This document shows, one piece after another, positions 8,106 to 14,526 of a stretch of 64,000 nt of DNA. This DNA comes from Streptomyces aquilus (lineage in GTDB: Bacteria > Actinomycetota > Actinomycetes > Streptomycetales > Streptomycetaceae): positions 5,270,001-5,334,000 of the forward strand of contig NZ_CP034463.1 in the NCBI RefSeq assembly GCF_003955715.1, given 5' to 3'. Position numbers and translations under genes: made by a program. The stretch's first letter is position 1, and each line of letters starts with the position of its first letter. Under the pieces are notes generated by a model. That model searched no databases and had not been told where the DNA came from. It was given only the letters and a program-made list of their open reading frames with translations.

Positions 8106-8978
8106 TCAGAACAACCCGTCCTGCACCCCCGCCTCCCGCCTGAACTCCCGCACCGGCACCGACACTTCCGCCCCCTCCACCGGCACCAGGCCCCACCCCG
8201 TCATCAGCCTCGTGTCCAGCACGATCACCCCGTCCCCCGTGTCCAGATGCAGATCCGGCCCGGCGGCGGCGACCAGCCGCCCACCCACCACGCCACCCGC
8301 GACGAGCTCGGACACCGCACCGACAGCGGCCGGCACCCCCGCGAGGCCGAACACCTCTATGTGGTCCACGGGCCGGAACGGCTCGGCCCGCAGCGACTCG
8401 GGCCAGCCGCCCAACGCCAGCGCCCGCCCGTGCAGTTCCGCGATCTCGGCCGCCCGCTCCGCCGCCGTCCCCGGCAACGCGGACCGCACGGCGCGCTTGT
8501 CGGCGTACGGAATCCGGTCCGGCACCCGGAGGGCGGCCCGCAGCAGCTCCTCCGTCCGCCGGGCGGCCATCAGCGGGCCGAGGCCGAGCCAGCTGAAGCA
8601 GACTGCCCCCTGCTCCAGCAGCCGCGCGGAACCCCGCTCCTCAGCGGTGATCCCGACCTTGGTCATGCCGGGGCCGAACCACGCCAGATATACGTGGTAC
8701 GGGCGTGGGTCGTCCGCGATCGTGTCGGCGGCCACGGAGTGCGCCCGGTCCAGCCGCGCACACTCCTCGCACCGCGCCCCCGTGCTCCGCCCCGGCACGG
8801 CCGCCCGCACCGGACACGCATGCCCCCGCGCTCCCACGCATGTCCGCACACCCCCGTCCGCGACCCCGAAGGCCACCCTTTTCCCCCAGGTCAGCGCACT
8901 GCGCCGACCGCCGTCCCACGCCAGCACGGGACCGTCCGCCGACCATCGCAGCCCCGAGCACTTCCATGCCTGTGCCAT
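8106..8978 (-). CDS. DUF2797 protein with zinc-ribbon-like and GIY-YIG-like segments
   Basis: 290 residues. The N-terminal third has Cys spacing of a metal site (WKCSG, RTCVGARGHAC, RCEEC). It is followed by YHVYLAW..GMTKVGIT...R and a downstream RRTEELLRAAL, whose spacing recalls the GIY-YIG core (Tyr pair, K-V-G, Arg, Glu). The C-terminal half is beta-rich with no motif I know. Actinobacterial DUF2797 proteins have this architecture, and no member has a function known to me. The ORF has a clean ATG and a typical actinobacterial codon pattern. A nucleic-acid role is inference only. Confidence 0.8.
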   Translation of the reverse strand: MAQAWKCSGLRWSADGPVLAWDGGRRSALTWGKRVAFGVADGGVRTCVGARGHACPVRAAVPGRSTGARCEECARLDRAHSVAADTIADDPRPYHVYLAWFGPGMTKVGITAEERGSARLLEQGAVCFSWLGLGPLMAARRTEELLRAALRVPDRIPYADKRAVRSALPGTAAERAAEIAELHGRALALGGWPESLRAEPFRPVDHIEVFGLAGVPAAVGAVSELVAGGVVGGRLVAAAGPDLHLDTGDGVIVLDTRLMTGWGLVPVEGAEVSVPVREFRREAGVQDGLF

Positions 8979-9017
8979 CTCTGACGAGAGTAGGGGGCGC
9001 CACTGACAACGCCCCGA

Positions 9018-9377
9018 TCAGCCACCCGCGTCCGCCGTGACGACCTCCGGCTCGGCGGCGGCGACCACCGGTACCGCGGCCCGCCGCCCCCGCCCCGCCA
9101 GCCGGCACCCCACACACCCCGGATGCCCGTCCCGCGCCGACAGGTCGCGCGTCCGCAGCCCCCACTCCTCCCGCGGCCGGCGCCCCGGCGGCTTGCCCCA
9201 GCCGGCGAGATGGAGGGCCCAGGTGACCAGAAGCCCCAGCAGCACCACGGCACCCCCGCCCGCCAGCACCGGGACCGACACCATGACCACCCCGAGGCCC
9301 AGGACGACACAACCGACCGTGGCCACGGCGCATCCGGTCCACCCCGCGATCGTGTGCCCCTCGTCATACTGGCTCAC
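9018..9377 (-). CDS. Small two-helix membrane protein
   Basis: 119 residues starting with GTG at 9377, preceded by GGGGGTGGG. Residues 10-60 hold two hydrophobic helices (TGCAVATVGCVVLGLGVVMV and AGGGAVVLLGLLVTWALHLAGW) after a GHTIAGWTG turn. The short motif recalls the actinobacterial HGxxPAAW small membrane family, though the match is imperfect. The cytoplasmic tail carries a GCVGC pair that could bind metal. It is divergent from the MarR regulator gene and shares its promoter region, which contains two copies of a possible operator, so it may be a MarR target. Function unknown. Confidence 0.7.
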   Translation of the reverse strand: MSQYDEGHTIAGWTGCAVATVGCVVLGLGVVMVSVPVLAGGGAVVLLGLLVTWALHLAGWGKPPGRRPREEWGLRTRDLSARDGHPGCVGCRLAGRGRRAAVPVVAAAEPEVVTADAGG

Positions 9378-9392
9378 GTACCCACCCCCGAT

Positions 9393-9439
9393 CTCTCACG
9401 ATCTAAGAAGTTCAGACACTAAACCTCTCACAATCTAAG
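9393..9439. promoter_or_regulatory. Two direct 15-bp operator-like repeats between divergent genes
   Basis: CTCTCACGATCTAAG (9393-9407) and CTCTCACAATCTAAG (9425-9439) differ at one base and lie 32 bp apart, about three helix turns, so on the same DNA face. They sit upstream of marR and of the divergent membrane gene. They are best read as autoregulatory MarR sites or a duplicated promoter element. Confidence 0.6.
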
Positions 9440-9451
9440 GTAATAGGGAAG

Positions 9452-9952
9452 ATGCCAGCCAAGCCCCGCCCCGCCACGACCCCGGCCGAGGCGCTGTCGT
9501 CGATGGACTCCCTCATCGCGACGCACCTGCTCGGCCAGCAGGAAATGGCCCAGCGGCTGGGCCTGAACGTCACCGACCTGCTCTGCTTCGCCTGCGTCCT
9601 GAAGGCCGGCGAGAACCTGCTCACCGCGGGCGACCTCGCGGAGCACGCCCACGTCACCACGGGCGCGATGACCGGCATCCTCAACCGTCTGGAGCGCGGC
9701 GGCTTCATCACCCGCCGCCCCGACCCCGCCGACCGACGCCGCGTCCGGGTCGCCGCCGTCCCGGCCGCGGTCGCCCGGGTCACGGCCCTGTACGGCCCCT
9801 ACTACGCCCGCCTCGACACCCTCTTCGCCGACTACTCCGCCGCCGAGATCGCCGTACTGAACGACTGGTTCACGCGGACGACAGGCCTCGCACTGGAGTA
9901 CATCGAGGAGTTGCGCGGCCAGGACGCGCAGGCCGCCGGGCGCTCCAAGTAG
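9452..9952 (+). CDS. MarR-family transcriptional regulator
   Basis: 166 residues. The winged-helix region shows LNVTDLLCFACVLKAGENLLTAGDLAEHAHVTTGAMTGILNRLERGGFITRRPDPADRR in consecutive segments: recognition helix followed by the wing with the Asp-x-Arg-Arg signature. The long flanking helices form the dimer interface. GGGAAG precedes the ATG at 9452. It is divergent to the small membrane protein across the direct-repeat operator region. The stop codon overlaps the first unit of a 26-bp tandem repeat array. The inducer is unknown. Confidence 0.92.
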   Translation: MPAKPRPATTPAEALSSMDSLIATHLLGQQEMAQRLGLNVTDLLCFACVLKAGENLLTAGDLAEHAHVTTGAMTGILNRLERGGFITRRPDPADRRRVRVAAVPAAVARVTALYGPYYARLDTLFADYSAAEIAVLNDWFTRTTGLALEYIEELRGQDAQAAGRSK

Positions 9953-10048
9953 GGCGTAGCCGAAGAGAAGCCAAGTCGGATGTGGCCGAAGGAAGGCCAA
10001 GTCGGGCGTGGCCGAAGGGCGGCCAAGTCGGGCGTGGCCGAAGGGAGA
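9952..10048. repeat. 26-bp tandem repeat array after the MarR gene
   Basis: Units at 9952-9977, 9978-10003 and 10004-10029, plus a partial fourth from 10030. The core is GGGCGTGGCCGAAGG followed by GGCCAAGTC. Units 2 and 3 contain TGGCC-7 nt-GGCCA, so each can fold into a small hairpin. 26 is not a multiple of 3, so the array is not a coding repeat. Confidence 0.85.
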
Positions 10049-10162
10049 TGGTGGAGCTGGCCCTACCCCCGTTCCGGGAGGGCGCACCATCGTTTCGCGA
10101 GGCCCGCCGGGAGATCGTGGAGCACGTCAGCAGCTCCCCGACCGCCCCGGAAGGACACCGCC

Positions 10163-10672
10163 ATGGAGACCCAGCGCACGGAGCGCCCGGACGTGCGGCA
10201 GGGGGTGGGCGCGTTCGCCTCCTTCGTCCGGTTCGTGGTGTGCGGCGGAGGCGTGGGGCTGCTGGCCGGCGCGGCGGTCCCGCTGCTGGCGACGCTGATG
10301 CCCTGGGCGTTGGCGAACGCGGTGATCACGGTCTCGTCCACCCTGCTCTGCACCGAGCTGCACGCCCTGGTCACCTTCGGCACCGGCCGCCGCGCCGGAC
10401 TGCGCCGCCATCTTCAGTCGGCGGGTTCGGCGACGGTGGCCTACGGGGTGACCTGCGCCGCGATGGTCGTGCTGCACGCCGTGGTGGCCTCGCCGGGCCT
10501 CGTCCGGGAGCAGGCCGTCTACCTGGGCGCCTCCGGTCTCGCCGGGATCGGACGGTTCCTGGTGCTGCGGCTGTGCGTCTTCGCGGGCGGCCGCGCGGAG
10601 AAGGCGGTGCCGGTACGCCCCCTGCCGACCGCCGTCCGCCTCCGCCACGACGACCTCCTGCTCGCCCGTTAG
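10163..10672 (+). CDS. Orphan GtrA-like membrane protein
   Basis: 169 residues with four hydrophobic helices starting at FVRFVVCGGGVGLLAGAA. The pattern is F-x-RF-V-x-GG in helix 1, a short Asn-containing helix 2, the TELHALVTFG turn and a terminal FLVLRLCVF. This is the layout of GtrA/DPMS-type proteins, which are proposed polyprenyl-P-sugar flippases or partners of GT2 enzymes. AAGGAC lies upstream of the ATG at 10163. Unlike the GtrA domain of the GT2 fusion at 3702-5135, no glycosyltransferase is adjacent. The family call is moderate because GtrA sequences are divergent. Confidence 0.65.
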   Translation: METQRTERPDVRQGVGAFASFVRFVVCGGGVGLLAGAAVPLLATLMPWALANAVITVSSTLLCTELHALVTFGTGRRAGLRRHLQSAGSATVAYGVTCAAMVVLHAVVASPGLVREQAVYLGASGLAGIGRFLVLRLCVFAGGRAEKAVPVRPLPTAVRLRHDDLLLAR

Positions 10673-10720
10673 AGCAAGCTGGAGCAAGAGGCTCAGGACA
10701 ACAGGCTCAGGACAAGACGC

Positions 10721-12010
10721 TCACGAACCGTCCGCCCGCACCGCGTACACGTACCGCAGTCCGTCGTACTCACTGACGTTCCAGATCACGGACTCGCCGT
10801 ACGCCCACCCGGAGGCGCCGCTGCTGTGGAAGCTCAGGTCCTCGCAGCCGATGGCGAGGTCGGCGACGGTGGTGGCGGTGGACGAGCCGGAGGTGAAGGT
10901 GCGCAGGGCGCCCTTGGTGGACGGACCCGCGCTCACCGAGAGGTAGTGCTTGTCCTTGCGGGAGACGATGCCCTGGATCTTCTTCTGCGCGACGGTGACG
11001 GCCTCGGTCGCGGTGAGCGAGCCCGGATGCCGGTCCGTGTAGTCGAGCGGCCAGCGCACCACATGGGGTGTCGTCTCGGCGGGCGCGCCGGTGCCGTTGA
11101 AGGTGTGGCCGGGGTCGTTGTAGGAGACCACTCCGTCCAACGAGTACTCGCCTATCACCAGGCTGTCGGGGGTGCTGGCGCGGTCGAGGCCGATGGTCGA
11201 GTAGCGCAGATACGTTCCCGCGTTGTCGTAGGCGTGGCTCTGCGGGAGGACGTACTGGTAGCCGTACCCGTAGTAACTGCCGTCGGTGTGCAGACCGCAG
11301 ACGTCCTTCTCGGCGGTGTCGACCGTGAACAGGGTGTTGAGATCGAAGATCCGCAGCCCTTTGTACGTGTCGACGACGTACAGCAGGTTGCCGTACCACA
11401 TGATGCCGCCGGCGTGCTTCTGCACGGGTGCGAAGGAGTACGCGCCGGTGGCCGTCCGTACCGGCTCGACCAGCAGGACGTGGCGATAGGTGGGCGCGGC
11501 GGCGGCGTTGTAGTCGACGAAGGTCAGGCGCATGCCCTTGTCGATGGGTTGCTCGTCGCCCGGGGTGTCGGGGTCGGTGTCGGTCTCGAAGTACCAGGAG
11601 ACGAGGACGACCTTGTCACCGCCGCTGTCCGGGTAGCGGCCGTTGCCGTAGGCGTCGGCGCTGGTGGTGACGCCCTGGGGTATCCAGTACAGGACGTCCT
11701 GGTCGGCGGGGTCCCAGGCGAAGCCGGTCTGGAAGGCCTCGGCGGTGCTGGGTGCGCTGGTCAGCGGTTTGGCGTCGCGGTTGGTGGTGGCGATGACGGT
11801 GGTGGCGTCCACCTTGGTCAGCCGGGACGCCAACCCGGCCGCCAGTGCGGCGAATTCGCCGTGCTCGTTGGAGGAGCGGCCGGTCAGGGAGTACTGGTTC
11901 GCGTCGACGGTCGCGGCCTGGGCGGGGGTGGCGGACAGGACGTTCGCGGCGGCACCGGCGAAGGGGCCGGCGGCCATGCCACGCAGGATCGTTCTTCTCG
12001 TCATGGTCAT
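10721..12010 (-). CDS. Tat-exported protein of unknown function
   Basis: 429 residues. MTMTRRTILRGMAAG, then a hydrophobic stretch and an ATPAQA cleavage site, form a clear twin-arginine signal peptide, so the mature protein folds before export. The mature part is rich in Tyr, Asp, Gly and Thr, with repeated strand-like stretches (YRHVLLVEPV, GNLLYVVDTYKGLRIFDL, YLRYSTIGLDR), which suggests a beta-propeller. I recognise no catalytic motif. ATG at 12010 or 12004; a longer ORF to 12208 places sequence before the signal peptide and is rejected. No Shine-Dalgarno is visible, so the mRNA may be leaderless. Confidence 0.75.
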   Translation of the reverse strand: MTMTRRTILRGMAAGPFAGAAANVLSATPAQAATVDANQYSLTGRSSNEHGEFAALAAGLASRLTKVDATTVIATTNRDAKPLTSAPSTAEAFQTGFAWDPADQDVLYWIPQGVTTSADAYGNGRYPDSGGDKVVLVSWYFETDTDPDTPGDEQPIDKGMRLTFVDYNAAAAPTYRHVLLVEPVRTATGAYSFAPVQKHAGGIMWYGNLLYVVDTYKGLRIFDLNTLFTVDTAEKDVCGLHTDGSYYGYGYQYVLPQSHAYDNAGTYLRYSTIGLDRASTPDSLVIGEYSLDGVVSYNDPGHTFNGTGAPAETTPHVVRWPLDYTDRHPGSLTATEAVTVAQKKIQGIVSRKDKHYLSVSAGPSTKGALRTFTSGSSTATTVADLAIGCEDLSFHSSGASGWAYGESVIWNVSEYDGLRYVYAVRADGS

Positions 12011-12270
12011 GACGCGAGAAGCTAGGCGCATTCGAACATGCGACACAAGCGCGAATGTTCGCCTCAACGGGCGGGAGTGGCGCGACACTTGAGCCGACAC
12101 CGGCCACCCCGCGTCCGGTGGGTGGGGCTGACCACACCCCCGCTCCGGTGGGCGACTCCATGGTTCCGCGAGTGGGGTCACGGCATGGTGGAAGGCAGAG
12201 GTTCTCAAGGGCCTTCGGAGGAACGCATCCCGTCCCAGGGGCTCAGACCCCTCGCAGGAAGGAAGCTCTC

Positions 12271-12450
12271 ATGAACACACCGGCGAACCCCTCGTCCCCG
12301 ACCGACGACAGCGAACTCGCTCCGCTGCTCACCGCCTGGGACCTGACCCACCCGGCCGCCGCCGACCCCGAGTGGCGCCACCTCCTGGACGAGCTCGCCC
12401 ACCCGCGCACCATCGAGGCCTTCCACCGGCTGGCCGGGGCGGCGGCCTGA
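12271..12450 (+). CDS. Small acidic protein of 59 residues
   Basis: The ATG at 12271 follows a strong GGAAGGAAG ribosome site. The product is soluble, acidic and probably helical (ELAPLLTAWDLTH, WRHLLDELAHPRTIEAFHRLAG), with no membrane segment or cysteines. It is convergent with the lipoprotein gene 15 nt downstream. Function unknown; reality is supported by the ribosome site and codon bias. Confidence 0.65.
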   Translation: MNTPANPSSPTDDSELAPLLTAWDLTHPAAADPEWRHLLDELAHPRTIEAFHRLAGAAA

Positions 12451-12465
12451 ACTGCCGTACGACCC

Positions 12466-13164
12466 CTACGAGCTGGCGGCCACCGTCAGCGTGTAGTCGA
12501 CGCCCGTCGCGAAGTCGCCGGCCCGGCCCCGGATCTTCAGCGTGTGCAGACCGCTGTCCAGACCGGGCAGTTGGACCCACAGCCCGCACCCGGTGCCCTC
12601 GAACGTCTCGTCCGTGCCGGTGACGGGATTGCCGGCGACGCTCTCCACGGTGACGGCCTGGCCCCGGTAGACGTCCGCCTCGGCCTTCTTGCCGTCCAGG
12701 ACCGCCGTGCCCTCCACACCGTCCATGAACAGCGCGCAGTCGGCGGGGCCGCCGATCCGGTTCACCAGGGGAAAGGCCAGCGGCACCCCGGCCGGGACCG
12801 GGCAGCTGCGCGCGGCCCGCGTCCCGAAGGTGCCGGCCAGGAACCACACGTCCTTCGGCTGGTTCCGCGCACAGTCGCCGCCGTCCTCGTCCGCGACCGG
12901 GTTCGTCGACTCGGGCTCGGAGGCCGCCCAGGACCACCAGCGGCTCTGCAACACATCGGGAGCGAGCCGCCCCTGCTCCGACGAGGACGACGAGGACGCG
13001 GACGAGGCAGGGGACGAGGATGCGGACGCGGAAGCCGTGGACGCCCGCTCCGACGCCTCCCCGGCCCCCGCGCCCTCCGTGTCGCCCCCGCCGCCGCATC
13101 CCACCAGCACGGCCGCGAGTCCCATCCCCACGAGCCCCGCTCTGCCGCCGCCCCTGACCCTCAT
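12466..13164 (-). CDS. Secreted lipoprotein of unknown function
   Basis: 232 residues from ATG 13164, preceded by GGGGAGGGAGAG. The signal peptide MRVRGGGRAGLVGMGLAAVL ends in the lipobox LVGC, so the mature protein is anchored by Cys21 to the outer face of the membrane. A Ser/Ala/Glu-rich linker (about 30-70) follows, then a compact domain with single cysteines (DCARN, SCPV, DCALF, GCGLW) that could form two disulfides. The longer ORF to 13371 reads through the tRNA-Arg gene and is not coding there. Confidence 0.8.
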   Translation of the reverse strand: MRVRGGGRAGLVGMGLAAVLVGCGGGGDTEGAGAGEASERASTASASASSSPASSASSSSSSEQGRLAPDVLQSRWWSWAASEPESTNPVADEDGGDCARNQPKDVWFLAGTFGTRAARSCPVPAGVPLAFPLVNRIGGPADCALFMDGVEGTAVLDGKKAEADVYRGQAVTVESVAGNPVTGTDETFEGTGCGLWVQLPGLDSGLHTLKIRGRAGDFATGVDYTLTVAASS

Positions 13165-13201
13165 CGCGCTCTCCCTCCCCGGAACATCACCATGAAACGC
13201 G

Positions 13202-13229
13202 AAAGGCCCCGGATCTCTCCGGGGCCTTT
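13202..13229 (-). terminator. Intrinsic terminator after tRNA-Arg
   Basis: An 11-bp stem (AAAGGCCCCGG with its complement) and a 6-nt loop, 9 nt downstream of the tRNA 3' end on the minus strand. Confidence 0.85.
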
Positions 13230-13237
13230 CGTCGGTG

Positions 13238-13310
13238 TGCACTCGGCAGGATTCGAACCTGCAACCTTCTGATCCGTAGTCAGATGCTCTATCCGTTAAG
13301 CTACGAGTGC
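13238..13310 (-). tRNA. tRNA-Arg (anticodon ACG)
   Basis: 73 nt on the minus strand. Seven-base acceptor GCACTCG/CGAGTGC, discriminator A, anticodon loop CTACGGA and T-loop TTCGAAT. CCA is not encoded. ACG would be edited to ICG to read CGU/CGC/CGA codons. Confidence 0.97.
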
Positions 13311-13470
13311 TTGTTTTGTTTTCCCGCCGTTCCTTGCCCTTCCGGGCCGCTCGCGGCGACAGGAAGAACATTACATGACTGCCGCCGCCATGTGAAATCC
13401 GTTTGCCTTACCCCTTGTGACCTGCGGAAACGCCCTGTCGGCGGCATGCGCGGCCGATGCCGGACAACGA

Positions 13471-13500
13471 CGAAGCCCCGGTCCGAGGACCGGGGCTTCG
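13471..13500 (-). terminator. Intrinsic terminator after tRNA-Ser(GCU)
   Basis: A near-perfect 14-bp stem (CGAAGCCCCGGTCC and its complement) ending 10 nt after the tRNA 3' end. Confidence 0.85.
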
Positions 13501-13510
13501 TGATCAAGCG

Positions 13511-13601
13511 CGGAGGCGGAGGGATTTGAACCCTCGATGGGATTTAAGTCCCAAACCGCATTAGCAGTGCGGCGCCATAGACCGGACTAGGCGACGCCTC
13601 C
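13511..13601 (-). tRNA. tRNA-Ser (anticodon GCU)
   Basis: 91 nt on the minus strand with acceptor GGAGGCG/CGCCTCC, discriminator G, a fully paired anticodon stem CCGCA/TGCGG around CTGCTAA, a long class II variable arm and T-loop TTCAAAT. It reads AGC/AGU. A second, quite different GCU tRNA lies at 51896-51980. Confidence 0.97.
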
Positions 13602-13772
13602 AGCACAGCCGCCCGCGCGAGCGCGAGTGGTGCGTGCAGATGATGACACAGTCGAGCGCGGTGTCACCAATCGCCTCCCACGGTACTAGGCAGGCGGGCC
13701 GCAGGGCAAAGCCCTTCTCGCCGTCACCGGGCCGCGCCGCAACCGGCCGGGGCGGGCGGCGTTAGTCAGGTC

Positions 13773-14246
13773 ATGTCCCTGTTCCGGAAGTCCCGCGCCC
13801 CGTTCGCCCGGCTGCTCGTCGCCGGCGCCTCCTCCCTCGTCGCCGTCGGCTCCCTGGCCGCCTCGCCCGCCACCGCCCTGGACCGCATGCCGCCGCCCGC
13901 CCGCGACGACCTCGGCACCGGCGACCACCTCACCGTCACCGTCCGGAACGCGGGCGGCGGAAAGGACGGCACCTTCGAGCTGTACTGCCACCCCGGAGGC
14001 GGCACCCACCCCGACGCCGGCCGCGCCTGCGCCGCGCTCGACCGCGGCACCCAGTGGGGCAAGGACACCTTCGCCCCCGTACCCGACGACAGCCTCTGCA
14101 CCAGGCAGTACGGCGGCCCCGCCACCGCGCATGTCACCGGGACCTGGGCCGGGCGGCCCGTCGAGGCGACGTACGACCGCAGCAACGGGTGCGAGATCGG
14201 GCGGTGGGACCGGATGGTGCCGCTGCTGCCCGACCTGCGGGGGTGA
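13773..14246 (+). CDS. Subtilisin-inhibitor-like (SSI) secreted protease inhibitor
   Basis: 157 residues with a Sec signal peptide ending at SPATA (about 35). The mature domain carries the SSI pattern: HLTVTV strand, C72, THPDAGRAC86, C109-T-R-Q-Y, TGTWAGRPV and NGC140EI, matching the four cysteines that form two disulfides in the family. By alignment with SSI (CPMVYDP, P1 Met) the reactive bond here is Arg111-Gln112, so trypsin-like proteases are the likely targets. SSI proteins accumulate outside the cell and control proteases around sporulation. The protein is slightly longer than classical SSI because of the N-terminus. Confidence 0.88.
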   Translation: MSLFRKSRAPFARLLVAGASSLVAVGSLAASPATALDRMPPPARDDLGTGDHLTVTVRNAGGGKDGTFELYCHPGGGTHPDAGRACAALDRGTQWGKDTFAPVPDDSLCTRQYGGPATAHVTGTWAGRPVEATYDRSNGCEIGRWDRMVPLLPDLRG

Positions 14247-14439
14247 GGCCATGGCGGGAGGTCGCGTACACCCGTCGTGTTCGCACAGGCATTTCATGGC
14301 GGAATCAGCGGGGACGTGAAAGCGGCGCGCAGGTCCCCCGGAGACGAAGCAAGAGGTCGCGGGAGTCGGTCACACGTTCTGCGTCACTTCGTCGTGCGAC
14401 CTCCCTCTCATCCGGGGCCGCGCGCGCAACCGCAGCCCT

Positions 14440-14445
14440 TAGACT
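14440..14445 (+). promoter_or_regulatory. Candidate -10 box of the PAS/pseudo-kinase gene
   Basis: TAGACT, 81 bp before the GTG start, matches the Streptomyces -10 consensus. No convincing -35 hexamer is seen. The rest of 14247-14526 shows no gene. Confidence 0.35.
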
Positions 14446-14526
14446 CCCTCGCGTGACACGCTGCGGACCGGTTGGCAAGATGGCCCGAGCGGTCGGCAAG
14501 GTGCGGTAACAGGGAGGAAGCGTCTC

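Noticed and set aside
9952..10048. Possible CRISPR array
   Set aside because: Repeats are contiguous without spacers, and there are no cas genes.
12020..12062. LexA/SOS-box-like sequence (TCGAACATGCG and GAATGTTCG) before the Tat-protein gene
   Set aside because: Each half matches but neither site has both halves; spacing does not fit the actinobacterial SOS box.
12466..13371. Extended lipoprotein ORF starting at 13371
   Set aside because: The extension translates through the tRNA-Arg gene; the signal peptide starts at 13164.
14466..14520. tRNA-like string GCCCGAGCGGTCGGCAAGG before the PAS gene
   Set aside because: Resembles a tRNA-Ser D arm, but there is no anticodon or T arm around it.
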